Assembly: GCA_963976815.1 (NCBI GenBank)
Contig: CAXBLU010000004.1
Span: forward strand, 248,001 to 312,000
Source of the DNA: JAHRVQ01 sp963976815
Lineage (GTDB): Bacteria; Pseudomonadota; Gammaproteobacteria; Pseudomonadales; Azotimanducaceae
DNA length: 64,000 bases
Reading direction: 5' to 3'
Every line of letters starts with the position of its first letter. Within the stretch, counting starts at the first letter, position 1. The position numbers were made by a program, and so were the translations under genes. Below the pieces are notes generated by a model. It did not search any database. It saw nothing but the letters and a program-made list of their open reading frames with translations, and was not told the DNA's origin. Positions 9,722-18,846 of this stretch are shown here, piece after piece.

Positions 9722-9889
9722 CGCTAGCCCTTAGATCTTCAGCACCGCGATCTTCTGCTTCAGCGTCTTAATCCGAACACTGGCACCACTTGTGAATCAT
9801 CTTTAATACTGTGTCTCAATCCCATCACTCGGCCAAGACAGCGAACCGTTGTTAGCGTACAATTTCGCGGATACATCTACCTAACTTGC

Positions 9890-9894
9890 AGGAG
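9890..9894 (+). promoter_or_regulatory. Ribosome binding site fixing the TTG start of fabY
   Basis: AGGAG lies 8 nt before the TTG at 9903. The protein's expected N-terminus (SRLPVIVGFGG) begins right there, so the rare TTG start is supported by both the site and the family alignment. Confidence 0.75.
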
Positions 9895-9902
9895 CGGAAT
9901 TT

Positions 9903-11753
9903 TTGTCACGCCTTCCCGTCATCGTCGGCTTCGGTGGGGTCAACCCCGCTGGAAGAAGCTCCGCTCACCACGGCTACCGCCGTCTGGTTATTGATTCCTT
10001 AAGTCGCGATCTTGCCGACGATACTTTTGCTTCCCTGGCAGCATTAATGAACCTGCCCGAGGTTGATCAGAATCACATATTAAAGCAAAGCCTTGTCCGC
10101 AAACTCGAAACCAATCTATTCGATCCAGAAGCCATCAGAATAAATCGATCAGCCACACTGGGTGGTTCCGGCGGCACACCATTAACCTTTTCCCTACGTC
10201 AAAATCAATTGCCCGATGTTTTACCACCAACCTGGAAGGTCAGTGAACCCAATGGCGGCCAGGTACTGGTCACCTGCAATGACAATATCGACATTCTATT
10301 TCCGGATCAGAGAAGCTCCCGGGTAAAATCCGGCGGCCAATTACCCACCGGCTTTAACCCAGAATCTCTTTATCAGTCCCGCAACCATCCTCGCGGATTA
10401 CAACTGGCGGTTTATGGCGCATCAGATGCAATCAACTCCCTTGGTATTGATTGGGAAACCGTACGACAGAAAGTGCCCGCTGACCAAATCTCCGTTTATG
10501 CCAGCAGCGCCATGGGGCAACTCGACACCAACGGCGCCGGCGGCATGTTACAGGCCTCGCTACTCGGAAAACGAGTGAGCTCTAAAAACTGTCCCTTAAG
10601 TCTGGCGGAGATGACCGCTGACTTTGTGAACGCTTATATTCTCGGTAGCGTCGGCGCAACTGGCGCTAACATTGGTGCCTGTGCAACGTTCCTGTACAAC
10701 CTGCGACAGGGCATCCAGGATATTCGCTCCGGAAAATTCCGCGCGGTTGTGATCGGCGCCAGCGAGGCCCCCATCACCCCCGAGGTGATTGAAGGCTACC
10801 GCACCATGGGCGCCCTGGCGGAAGATGCCGGTTTAAACAAAATTGATGGCATCCCCGAAAATGGCCCGGCAGACAATACACGCGCCTGCCGCCCCTTTGC
10901 TGAAAACTGCGGTTTTACACTTTCCGAGGCTGCTCAATTTCTGATCCTGTTCGACGATGAACTGGCGATGGAAATGGGCGCAAATATTTATGGATCTGTC
11001 GCTGACGTCTTTATTAACGCAGACGGATTCAAGAAATCGATCCCCGGGCCTGGAATTGGCAACTACGTCACCATGGGTAAATCCATGGGCATGGTTCGCA
11101 GCATCCTCGGTGAAGAAGCACTAAAGCATCGCACTTATATCCAGGCTCACGGTACTGGTACACCTCAGAATCGCGTGACTGAATCCCACATTTTTAACGA
11201 ATTGGCAAAAGCCTTTGGCATGCAAAATTGGCCCGTCACTGCGATTAAAGCCTACCTCGGCCACTCCCTTGCCACCGCTGCTGGAGATCAGATTGTTGCG
11301 TCCCTCGGCACCTGGGCCCACGGTTTAATTCCAGGCATCAAGACGATCGACAAAATTGCCGACGACGTCAATCAGAGCAATTTGGATTTCTTACTCGACC
11401 ACCGAGAAATTGATCCAACCAAAATGGATGCCACGTTCATCAATTCAAAAGGCTTTGGTGGCAACAACGCCACGGCTTCCATTCTGTCTCCCCATGTCAC
11501 TCGCAATATGCTGACCAAAAAATACGGCAAAGCGGCAATGACCAAACACGACACACAGAATGAGCAGGTTCAGGAAGTCGGTGCAGCTTACGATGCGGCA
11601 ACCACGGCGGGTGAGAATCGGTTGATTTATAAGTTTGGGCTTGGGGTTATCGAAGGTGAGTCTTTAGGCATAAACGAAAACGAAATTTCGATTCCCGGCC
11701 ACGACAACGCCATCAACTTGCACGTTGAAAATCCTTACGAGGATATGTCTTAG
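9903..11753 (+). CDS. fabY: Beta-ketoacyl-ACP synthase FabY
   Basis: This 616-residue protein starts SRLPVIVGFGG and carries a condensing-enzyme triad: C260 in GACATFLYN, H416 in IQAHGTGTP and H454 in YLGHSLATAAGDQ. Its length and N-terminus match Pseudomonas aeruginosa FabY (PA5174, 634 residues) as I recall it. FabY replaces FabH and condenses acetyl-CoA with malonyl-ACP to start fatty acid synthesis. The extended N-terminal 170 residues and the C-terminal tail are typical of FabY rather than FabB/FabF. It is a single gene, not part of a fab operon. The TTG start is chosen on its ribosome site. It lies 245 bp after the thiolase. Confidence 0.87.
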   Translation: MSRLPVIVGFGGVNPAGRSSAHHGYRRLVIDSLSRDLADDTFASLAALMNLPEVDQNHILKQSLVRKLETNLFDPEAIRINRSATLGGSGGTPLTFSLRQNQLPDVLPPTWKVSEPNGGQVLVTCNDNIDILFPDQRSSRVKSGGQLPTGFNPESLYQSRNHPRGLQLAVYGASDAINSLGIDWETVRQKVPADQISVYASSAMGQLDTNGAGGMLQASLLGKRVSSKNCPLSLAEMTADFVNAYILGSVGATGANIGACATFLYNLRQGIQDIRSGKFRAVVIGASEAPITPEVIEGYRTMGALAEDAGLNKIDGIPENGPADNTRACRPFAENCGFTLSEAAQFLILFDDELAMEMGANIYGSVADVFINADGFKKSIPGPGIGNYVTMGKSMGMVRSILGEEALKHRTYIQAHGTGTPQNRVTESHIFNELAKAFGMQNWPVTAIKAYLGHSLATAAGDQIVASLGTWAHGLIPGIKTIDKIADDVNQSNLDFLLDHREIDPTKMDATFINSKGFGGNNATASILSPHVTRNMLTKKYGKAAMTKHDTQNEQVQEVGAAYDAATTAGENRLIYKFGLGVIEGESLGINENEISIPGHDNAINLHVENPYEDMS

Positions 11754-11818
11754 GCTCTCCGTAGCACGCCACAAAATGCACTCAGGGTTGATTGGAAGTC
11801 GCCGTTAGCAGGCGCCCT

Positions 11819-12205
11819 CAAATAAGTATCGTTGAGTACCGCCGTTAGCAGGAGCACTTTTCCGTCGCTAGCTGGCGGCCCTCCGGGCTCCCCTCGCTCC
11901 TCCCGCGAGCCTAAGGTCTCGCTCCCCCTGCTCGGCGCTAACGCTTTGAGGCTCCTCCAAAGTACGCCTACTAACTCTGTTGCGAGAAAAATGACGCGAA
12001 CGTCAGCCCGGACAAAATTCGAGTCCGACAGCCAAGCCGTTTGATTAGCTTGCAGAAAACACGATTTCTGAGCAGAAGTTAGTGATGCTTATTTGAAGGA
12101 GCCTCAAAGCGTTAGCGCCGATCGACGTGTCGGGAGACCGAATAGGGCTCGCGGCCTAGAGAGGGTAGCCCGGAGGGCCGCAAGCAGCGGGACAAATAAG
12201 TATCG
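11819..12205. repeat. Palindromic non-coding element with flanking 13-bp direct repeats
   Basis: The roughly 580 bp between fabY and the P450 hold no convincing gene. Two arms form a long imperfect inverted repeat. A 23-bp block at 11934-11956 is the exact reverse complement of 12097-12119, and a 15-bp block at 11875-11889 (GCGGCCCTCCGGGCT) is the exact reverse complement of 12167-12181. Partial matches lie between these blocks, and the central spacer is 140 bp. Outside the arms, CAAATAAGTATCG occurs at 11819-11831 and again at 12193-12205. A second small direct repeat, CGCCGTTAGCAGG, is at 11800-11812 and 11840-11852. The structure fits a MITE-like or other non-autonomous repeat. No transposase is present. 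Confidence 0.6.
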
Positions 12206-12335
12206 CTCACTTCTGCGAGCCATACAGTCAAAACTAGCCCTTTGATTGTCTCAGCAGGATTAGCGAAGCAAAGAGTCTCGGAGTCAGAAAACCTCTAACT
12301 CCAATTACTTTGCTAAAGCTAAAATCAAGAGAAAA

Positions 12336-13652
12336 CTATTCTCGAATGATCACCGGTAGTTCGCGGATACCGTGGATAAAGCTAGAGCGCAAATACACGG
12401 GATCACCAACCACTTCGATCTTAGGAAAGCGCTTCATAATCTCTTCCCACAAAACATTCAGCTGCATTTCACCCAGACGATTGCCAACACACCGATGAAT
12501 ACCAAAGCCGAAAGATAAGTGTTTGCGCGGATTTACGCGGTCAATAATAAACTCGTCTGGCTTCTCAATCTCCGAGCTGTCTCGATTGCCGGAGATGTAC
12601 CACATCACAATCTTGTCATTTTTCTTAATTTGCTTGCCGGACAACTCGACGTCCTGGGTTGCCGTACGGCACATATGGGCCACCGGTGATTGCCAGCGAA
12701 TAATCTCCGGCACCATTTTTGGAATCAGGCCGGGATTTTGTCGTAGCTTTTCATATTCTGCGGGATTCTGGTTTAACGCCAACACACCACCGGAGATAGA
12801 ATTTCGGGTTGTGTCATTGCCACCCACGATCAATAGCAGCATGTTGCCGAGGAACTCATTCGGCGTCATGTTCTTCGTCGCCTCGCCATGCACCAGACTA
12901 GAGATCAGATCATCACCGGGCGTTTCTCGCGCGGCACGCTCCTTCCAGACAGCGTCGAAGTATTCAAAACATTTCCACAATTCCTGAAACCCTTCCTCAG
13001 GCGTTTCAAAAAAGTCAGGGTTGCCAAGGTTCTCAACGGTATCGGACCAGTGAATCAGCTTGTGCCGGTCTTCCTGGGGAACGTCAAATATTGTGGCCAG
13101 CATTTGACCCGTTAACTCTACTGAAACCTCCCGAACCCAGTTGAACTCCTGATTGCGCGGTAGATTGTCGAGGATTTTTCCGGCACGTTCTTGAATCAAG
13201 CCCCGCAATTCCTGCAGGCGTTTTGGCGTAAACGACGGCGCGACAACTTTGCGCTGCTCGTCGTGCTTGGGAGGGTCTTCCATAATAAACATGGGTAAAT
13301 GGAAGGGAGAATCTGAAGCCGGCGTTTCCGTCGGCCTACCGCCCAGGCGAATGCCACCCTTGTCTATATCGGAGGAAAACAGTTCATGGTGACTGTCGAT
13401 ATACATAATGTCTTGATAGGAGGTCGCGGACCAATAGGGGCCGAACATGCTTTCCGGCGTGTAATGCAGCGGATCTTCAGCTCGCAGGCGGTCAAAGTAA
13501 GGTTTGAACTTATCGTGCTCAAACAACGACGGATGGGCAGGGTCCAGTGACTCAAGCGGGATTGAATAGGGATCCACATTAACATCGATCGCCCATTTTG
13601 CCTGGGCTTCCCGATTTGTGATTTGCATGTTCTCCGCATCTGTATCAGACAT
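12336..13652 (-). CDS. Cytochrome P450, CYP153 family (first copy)
   Basis: This is a 438-residue soluble bacterial P450. The I-helix oxygen-activation motif is LIVGGNDTTRNSISGG, and the heme-binding loop is FGFGIHRCVGNRLGE with the thiolate ligand at C388. Both have the wording typical of CYP153, whose members hydroxylate the terminal carbon of medium-chain alkanes, fatty acids and related compounds. No transmembrane anchor is present. CYP153 genes often sit with a ferredoxin and a ferredoxin reductase; neither is nearby, so electrons must come from partners elsewhere. A second CYP153 is at 54641-55879. The 5' end overlaps none of its neighbours once the DUF1330 gene is started at 13770. Confidence 0.9.
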   Translation of the reverse strand: MSDTDAENMQITNREAQAKWAIDVNVDPYSIPLESLDPAHPSLFEHDKFKPYFDRLRAEDPLHYTPESMFGPYWSATSYQDIMYIDSHHELFSSDIDKGGIRLGGRPTETPASDSPFHLPMFIMEDPPKHDEQRKVVAPSFTPKRLQELRGLIQERAGKILDNLPRNQEFNWVREVSVELTGQMLATIFDVPQEDRHKLIHWSDTVENLGNPDFFETPEEGFQELWKCFEYFDAVWKERAARETPGDDLISSLVHGEATKNMTPNEFLGNMLLLIVGGNDTTRNSISGGVLALNQNPAEYEKLRQNPGLIPKMVPEIIRWQSPVAHMCRTATQDVELSGKQIKKNDKIVMWYISGNRDSSEIEKPDEFIIDRVNPRKHLSFGFGIHRCVGNRLGEMQLNVLWEEIMKRFPKIEVVGDPVYLRSSFIHGIRELPVIIRE

Positions 13653-13769
13653 GTCGCAATTACCGCTAGCTTGAAACGGTTAATCTTAGAGGAGTCCGAA
13701 GCACCTATTCAATGTAATATTGAACTCAGTATCAGTAACCTTTCATCTACCGGTAAGGGAATCATCACT

Positions 13770-14060
13770 ATGAGCCACTATCTCATTGCACAAATCGACA
13801 TAGTAGATCGGGAAACCTACGCAAAATATGAAGCAGGTTTTATGGACATTTTCTCTCGCTTTGATGGCACGGTCCTGTCCGTAGACGAAGCACCCAAGTT
13901 ATTAGAAGGTAGCTGGGCCTACACCCGCACCGTGCTGATTTCCTTTCCTTCTGAACAACAGGCGTTGGATTGGTACCAGTCCGATGACTACCAGGAATTA
14001 GCAAAGTTTCGCTTCGCCGCCAGCAGCGCAAATATTGCGATGATTAAAGGGCTTGATTAG
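13770..14060 (+). CDS. DUF1330 family small protein
   Basis: This 96-residue protein starts MSHYLIAQIDIVDRETY and contains LISFPSEQQALDWYQSDDYQ, the typical DUF1330 pattern of a small dimeric ferredoxin-like (EthD/ABM) alpha-beta fold. No enzymatic activity is established for most members. The frame is open further upstream to 13623, but that would run into the start of the divergent P450 gene. ATG 13770, preceded by AGGGA, gives the family N-terminus. It shares an intergenic region with the CYP153 gene; a functional link is only suggested by position. Confidence 0.8.
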   Translation: MSHYLIAQIDIVDRETYAKYEAGFMDIFSRFDGTVLSVDEAPKLLEGSWAYTRTVLISFPSEQQALDWYQSDDYQELAKFRFAASSANIAMIKGLD

Positions 14061-14140
14061 AGGGCTTGAGTAAAGCCAGACTTCTTCCATTGTTGCCCGG
14101 GGTGAAGATCCTCCCCAGGCGACCCGACCCGGAACCACTG

Positions 14141-15385
14141 ATGCGTCTTATTAGCCTTGTTTTTGCTTTCCTTGCCTTGTCCAGTTTCAGCAGTGCCGCC
14201 AACAGTGCCGCCAAAAATGGCGCAGACAAAACTACTGACAATGCTCAAGACAATATTGTGATCCTGTTGTCCTGGGATGGCATGCGTCATGACTTTCCGG
14301 ATCGAGGTGATTACCCTGCCCTAAAGCGCATGGAACGGGAGGGCATTCGTGCCGGACGGTTAACACCCGTCTATTTATCAAATACATTTCCCGGCCACGT
14401 GTCTCTTGCTACTGGAGCTGAACCCAATGTGCACGGCATCGTGGACAACGTCTTTTATGATCGGGAAAAGGGTTTGTATGCCTACAGCGGCGACGCGGAT
14501 TGGCTAAACGCTGAGCCCCTTTGGATCACCGCAGAAAGACAGGGTGTCAAAACCGCCACCTACTTTTGGGTTGGTTCCGAATCCGATTGGCGCGGTCAGG
14601 GTACCAGCTATCGAATGGCACCCTTTGACGGCTGGAGATCCGAGGCGGACAAGGTTGATAAAATCATCGAGTGGTTAGATTTACCGGAAACAGATCGACC
14701 TGGGCTTATTGTGTCCTATTGGAGTGGCGCTGATACCGTTGCCCACATGAAGGGGCCGGATCATGTAGATATTGCTGAAAAAATATCCGACCAGGATGAG
14801 GAGTTAGGCCGCCTGCTCAGCGCGATAGACACGCGTAATCTATGGTCTCGCACCACGTTAGTTATTGTTAGCGACCACGGTATGACCGAAGTCACAGAAT
14901 CCGTCGAAATCAAAACCGCCCTTGAAGCGGCTGGTCTCGACGTTCGTGTCACCGGTGGCAGTGCAGCCCAGCATCTGTTTTTGAATAGAGTGCAAGACCG
15001 GCAGGCGGTTTTGAAAGTGCTTGCCATGCAACCACACATTCAGGTGTTAGAGGGTGACCAGATTCCAACAACCCTGGCTGCACCAAACCGTACCGGCGAT
15101 ATTGTCGTGACAACTACGCCGCCCTACACCTTTAGCCGGGCTGAGAAATTTTTAGATAAAGCGATTGTATTCTTCTCACCATTATTGAGCTGGAGCAAAG
15201 GGTCCCATGGCTATGATCCAGCGTTGCCTGACATGGGCGGCATATTTTTCGCAATGGGTAACGGCGTGACAAAGGGGAAACAAATAGAGGCCGTTCATCA
15301 GTTAGAAGTTGCGCCAACGGTCACCCGCTTGTTGGGTATCAATCCGCCGGCAAACGCGAGTCGAGCAGGCATTTCTCTGGACTAG
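14141..15385 (+). CDS. Secreted nucleotide pyrophosphatase/phosphodiesterase (NPP-type, alkaline phosphatase superfamily)
   Basis: This 414-residue protein begins with a signal peptide (MRLISLVFAFLALSSFSSAA, cleavage near residue 20). Two-zinc phosphodiesterase residues are visible: Asp in LLSWDGMRHD, the nucleophile T82 in SNTFPGHVS, Asp and His in GADTVAHMKGPDH, VSDHGMTE and finally SKGSHGYDP. NPP enzymes hydrolyse nucleotide phosphodiesters, pyrophosphates or lysophospholipids in the periplasm, releasing nucleotides or phosphate. ATG 14141 is chosen because it starts directly at the signal peptide; an upstream in-frame start at 14066 would add an unlikely basic leader. It follows the DUF1330 gene and converges with the nitrile hydratase operon. 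Confidence 0.87.
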   Translation: MRLISLVFAFLALSSFSSAANSAAKNGADKTTDNAQDNIVILLSWDGMRHDFPDRGDYPALKRMEREGIRAGRLTPVYLSNTFPGHVSLATGAEPNVHGIVDNVFYDREKGLYAYSGDADWLNAEPLWITAERQGVKTATYFWVGSESDWRGQGTSYRMAPFDGWRSEADKVDKIIEWLDLPETDRPGLIVSYWSGADTVAHMKGPDHVDIAEKISDQDEELGRLLSAIDTRNLWSRTTLVIVSDHGMTEVTESVEIKTALEAAGLDVRVTGGSAAQHLFLNRVQDRQAVLKVLAMQPHIQVLEGDQIPTTLAAPNRTGDIVVTTTPPYTFSRAEKFLDKAIVFFSPLLSWSKGSHGYDPALPDMGGIFFAMGNGVTKGKQIEAVHQLEVAPTVTRLLGINPPANASRAGISLD

Positions 15386-15739
15386 CTAGTGATCATGGCC
15401 GTGGGGGCGCGCTGCAAACTCCTCGGATCTAGCGGCCAGATCAAGCTCAGAACACAGTGATTTGCTTTCGAGCATATCCGTGAGGGCTCCAAGGAAACAA
15501 TCAAAATAAGGGTATTCAACCTCACCGCCTTTTTCGATTTTGGCAGCGCTATTGTTAGCGCGTTCCCATGCCTCAATTTGATTTATCAGATGAGCCCGAA
15601 ACTCGTCCCAGGTGTAATGACCCGCTTCACAAAGTACCCGGGCCATACCAAAGATACGACTTTGCCAGGGGGCTTCGAAGATCACTTCTCCGTTTGCCAT
15701 GGGTGGCTCGACCTGTCCTGTTAGTTCCATATCTGACAT
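15386..15739 (-). CDS. Nitrile hydratase accessory protein
   Basis: This 117-residue protein resembles the N-terminal half of nitrile hydratase beta subunits (FEAPWQSRIFGMARVLCEAGHYTWDEFRAHL, given here in part), as do the known activators and self-subunit-swapping chaperones of cobalt nitrile hydratases. These deliver the metal to the alpha subunit. The start codon abuts the alpha stop codon with no gap, so translation is probably coupled. The C-terminus ends HGHDH, a possible metal-binding tail. It converges with the NPP gene; both stops lie side by side at 15385/15386. Confidence 0.85.
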   Translation of the reverse strand: MSDMELTGQVEPPMANGEVIFEAPWQSRIFGMARVLCEAGHYTWDEFRAHLINQIEAWERANNSAAKIEKGGEVEYPYFDCFLGALTDMLESKSLCSELDLAARSEEFAARPHGHDH

Positions 15740-16390
15740 CTAGAGCACCTCGACACCAATCATTGAATCCCGACTAATTCGATCCGCTAACTCAGATTCC
15801 GTATAGTCTCCGATGTTCTCGGCGACATCCGCCGGCGGCAGCGGCAGAACAAGATAACGAATCTCTGCGCTTGAATCCCAGACTCGAATATCAACCGAAT
15901 CCGGAATAACAGTACCCATTTCTTCCAGCAGCGTTCTGGGTTCTCGAACTATCCTCGATCGATAAGCTGGATCTTTGTACCATTTAGGAGGCAGCCCCAA
16001 TACTGCCCAGGGGTAACAAGAACACAGGGTGCAAACGACCACGTTATGTTGCTCCGGGGTATTCTCAACCACCACCAGTTTTTCGACCTGACCACCTTCC
16101 AAATTAAATTCTGCTATCGCTTCTGTCCCAGCCTTAAGTAAGCGCGCTTTAAATTCTGGATCACGCCAGGCCCTGGCAACAATTTTGGCTCCGTTCATTG
16201 GGCCAACTCTTTCGCTGTACCTGGCAATCACTTCATCAACGGCGGTGGGCGCAAGTAAGCCTTTCTCCAGCAGCAGCGATTCAATCGCCTCGGCTCGAAT
16301 TGCCTGGGGACTGGGCGGTTCATGCTCATGGCTGTGGTTGTGGTTCTGATTCTGGTTCTGGTCGTGGTCGTGGTCGTGGTCGTGGCTCAT
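15740..16390 (-). CDS. nthA: Nitrile hydratase alpha subunit, cobalt type
   Basis: This 216-residue subunit converts nitriles to amides together with the beta subunit. The metal-binding claw VCTLCSCY begins at C120 (C120, C123, S124, C125). Threonine at position 121 marks the cobalt class; iron enzymes have serine there. In known enzymes two of these cysteines become sulfinic and sulfenic acids. The N-terminus carries an unusual extension of about 25 residues, rich in His-Asp and Asn-Gln pairs (MSHDHDHDHD and onward), encoded by a hexamer-like repeat at about 16331-16386. A role in holding cobalt is inference. The order beta-alpha-accessory is the usual one for cobalt operons. Confidence 0.93.
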   Translation of the reverse strand: MSHDHDHDHDQNQNQNHNHSHEHEPPSPQAIRAEAIESLLLEKGLLAPTAVDEVIARYSERVGPMNGAKIVARAWRDPEFKARLLKAGTEAIAEFNLEGGQVEKLVVVENTPEQHNVVVCTLCSCYPWAVLGLPPKWYKDPAYRSRIVREPRTLLEEMGTVIPDSVDIRVWDSSAEIRYLVLPLPPADVAENIGDYTESELADRISRDSMIGVEVL

Positions 16391-16417
16391 TTATGACACC
16401 TGGCGGTCGATTACACT

Positions 16418-17143
16418 CTATTCAGCGAGCTTGGATTTAGAAAGCCCGGATATAGAAAGCTCGGATATAGAAAGATTCGGTTTAAGAAGATAAGGTTCAA
16501 ACAGATCAAGACATAGGCTCATCGATTCACTGGCCTGCCCCCACAATGTTTCCCCGGTAAATTCCACGGTGTACAAATGTTGGGGCTGCTCACCTTCCCC
16601 ATGGGCATTGGTGTCCGGGTATACCCAGCCACCATGACAGGCGACAACTCGACCCACCTTACCCCTGGCGTAGGCCGGTAATCGGGTGTGTCCAGGTTTA
16701 GAGTCAGCCGCGGTCATTACCAGGTCATCAACGGTATATTGCGGAGAGGAAATCCTTCTCTGGGATCCCGGCGCTTCGGCAAGATGCCCCATTGGCTCGG
16801 GCTCGGTTTTGGGTCGCGCCGCCACCCGTGCTGCGGAACTACCGCCTAGGGATTCGTATCGTTGGGATATTTCATCGCTGGTTAAAACACCGGCTTCCAC
16901 CAATCCAGTTTCGAGCCCACCGAGCCAACGGCCATAATAGCCATCATTCAGGTAGCAAACCGGATCTATTCGTTCGATAAGATGGCGGAATTGATCCGCG
17001 TTCAGAAATGCGCCAGCTGCGCCACTCGCCAGCATAATGGCAAACACCTTGGCTTCCCAGGGCGCATGAAATACCGGTTCGTCGGCTTCAACCGCAACGG
17101 CGCCGAATCCATGTTTGCCGCCCAGGTCATGTATGCCATCCAC
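16418..17143 (-). CDS. nthB: Nitrile hydratase beta subunit
   Basis: This 241-residue protein opens MDGIHDLGGKHGFG, the standard beta subunit start, followed by PVFHAPWEAKVFA. The C-terminal SH3-like half contains YARGKVGRVVACHGGWVYPDTNAHG and LYTVEFTGETLWG. The beta subunit completes the active site and the alpha-beta interface. It is first in the operon, 27 bp upstream of alpha. Its last residues (SISELSISGLSKSKL) come from three 15-bp tandem units at 16433-16477 and extend past the usual beta end. No regulator gene is adjacent; the promoter should lie in 17144-17202. Confidence 0.92.
   Translation of the reverse strand: MDGIHDLGGKHGFGAVAVEADEPVFHAPWEAKVFAIMLASGAAGAFLNADQFRHLIERIDPVCYLNDGYYGRWLGGLETGLVEAGVLTSDEISQRYESLGGSSAARVAARPKTEPEPMGHLAEAPGSQRRISSPQYTVDDLVMTAADSKPGHTRLPAYARGKVGRVVACHGGWVYPDTNAHGEGEQPQHLYTVEFTGETLWGQASESMSLCLDLFEPYLLKPNLSISELSISGLSKSKLAE
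16433..16477 (-). repeat. Three 15-bp tandem units at the nthB 3' end
   Basis: Units at 16433-16447, 16448-16462 and 16463-16477 share the core GGATATAGAAAG with one to three changes each. They encode the Ser-Ile-Ser/Leu tail of the beta subunit. Confidence 0.8.
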
Positions 17144-17202
17144 AGCACAACTCCGATTGAGTTTGGTCCATCATAACGAGATGGGTGGCCTGCGGGGAAG
17201 GC

Positions 17203-18783
17203 TTAACTAATTTCCCGGGTGGAACGGAAGCGGATATCTGGCCATCGCTCTTCGGTAAGGGACAGATTCACTCTGGTCGGGGCCAGGTACGTCAGATGAC
17301 CGGCGCCATCCATGGCCAGATTTGCCTCGGCTTTGCGTCTAAAATCCGCCAGCATTTTCGGATCGTCACATTCGATCCAGCGAGCGGTTGTCGTACTCAC
17401 GGGCTGGTACACACATTCAACCTTGTACTCATCTCGCAGGCGAAACACGACTACATCAAACTGCAAAATACCCACGGCGCCTAGAATCAAGTCGTTATTA
17501 GCCAGGGGCATAAACACCTGGGTCGCACCCTCTTCAGACAGCTGGGTTAATCCCTGACGTAGTTGTTTAGTTTTGAGTGGATCTTTAATTTGAACCCGCC
17601 GAAACATTTCCGGGGCAAAATGGGGAATGCCGAGGAACCGGAAATCTTCTCCTTCGGTAAAGGTATCTCCAATTTGAATGGTGCCGTGATTATGCAGCCC
17701 GAGGATATCACCGGAGATCGCCAATTCAGTTTGAGCACGCTCACCCGCAAGGAAAGTTACCGCGTCACTGATGCGAACATCCTTGCCGTTACGCACGTGG
17801 TGCATTTTCATGCCCTGTTCGTATTTGCCAGAACAGACTCGTAAAAATGCTACCCGGTCCCGGTGTTTTGGATCCATATTTGCCTGAATCTTAAACACAA
17901 AACCTGAAAATTTATCTTCCCTTGCGCCAACCAAACGGGCATCTGACTCTCGATCCAAGGGTGCTGGAGCATACTCAACAAAACCATCCAGCATTTCCAT
18001 CACACCAAAATTTCTAAGCGCGGTACCAAAGTAAACGGGAGTAAGTTTTCCCTCGCGGTATAGATCAAGATCAAATTCATGACTTGCGCCACGCACCAAT
18101 TCAATCTCGTCAGCAAATTCGTCAACCAGGTCACCCAGCAACGCTCTTGCGGCATCACTATCCAAGCCTTTGATGATTTCCGGCTCGGAAAGCACTTCAC
18201 CTTTGCCGGGCACAAATACATGGATCTCGTCGGTGTAGAGGTTATAAACCCCTTTAAACCGTTGCCCCATACCAATCGGCCAGGTGATAGGTGCACATTG
18301 AATACCCAACACTTCTTCAACCTCATCCATCACTTCGATGGGGTCGCGAATTTCCCGGTCAAGTTTATTCACAAAGGTCAAAATGGGTGTGTCGCGCAAC
18401 CGGCAAACGTCCATTAATTTAATGGTTCGTTCTTCTACGCCCTTAGCGCCATCAATCACCATCAATACAGAGTCGACCGCCGTCAGTGTTCGATAGGTAT
18501 CTTCCGAGAAATCCTCGTGACCAGGCGTATCTAGCAGATTAACGGTCCGACCCTTGTAGGGGAACTGCATCACCGAGGTAGTAACGGAAATACCCCGCTG
18601 CTTCTCCATCTCCATCCAGTCCGAGGTCGCATAGCGGTCAGACTTTTTGCCCTTTACTGTCCCTGCCATCTGGATCGCGCGACCGAACAACAACAGCTTT
18701 TCGGTGATTGTCGTTTTACCGGCATCCGGGTGAGAAATAATGGCGAACGTTCGTCGCTGATCAACTTCTTCGATGATGGACAT
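17203..18783 (-). CDS. prfC: Peptide chain release factor 3
   Basis: This 526-residue GTPase removes RF1/RF2 from the ribosome after termination. The G1 loop (SHPDAGKTT), switch II (DTPGHEDF) and NKLD are all present in the first 160 residues. The EF-Tu-like second domain and the RF3-specific C-terminal domain follow, giving the usual family length. It lies 63 bp downstream of rimI on the same strand. E. coli also has prfC close to holD-rimI, so this is a conserved neighbourhood. Confidence 0.97.
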   Translation of the reverse strand: MSIIEEVDQRRTFAIISHPDAGKTTITEKLLLFGRAIQMAGTVKGKKSDRYATSDWMEMEKQRGISVTTSVMQFPYKGRTVNLLDTPGHEDFSEDTYRTLTAVDSVLMVIDGAKGVEERTIKLMDVCRLRDTPILTFVNKLDREIRDPIEVMDEVEEVLGIQCAPITWPIGMGQRFKGVYNLYTDEIHVFVPGKGEVLSEPEIIKGLDSDAARALLGDLVDEFADEIELVRGASHEFDLDLYREGKLTPVYFGTALRNFGVMEMLDGFVEYAPAPLDRESDARLVGAREDKFSGFVFKIQANMDPKHRDRVAFLRVCSGKYEQGMKMHHVRNGKDVRISDAVTFLAGERAQTELAISGDILGLHNHGTIQIGDTFTEGEDFRFLGIPHFAPEMFRRVQIKDPLKTKQLRQGLTQLSEEGATQVFMPLANNDLILGAVGILQFDVVVFRLRDEYKVECVYQPVSTTTARWIECDDPKMLADFRRKAEANLAMDGAGHLTYLAPTRVNLSLTEERWPDIRFRSTREIS

Positions 18784-18846
18784 GACTGGGGGCTAAAGCG
18801 GAAAGGCGGGCATTATACACAAGTTCAGACGATGGATAGTGACGAG

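Noticed and set aside
11832..12044. 70-codon open frame in the non-coding region after fabY
   Set aside because: It lies across one arm of the inverted repeat and has no ribosome site or recognisable protein features.
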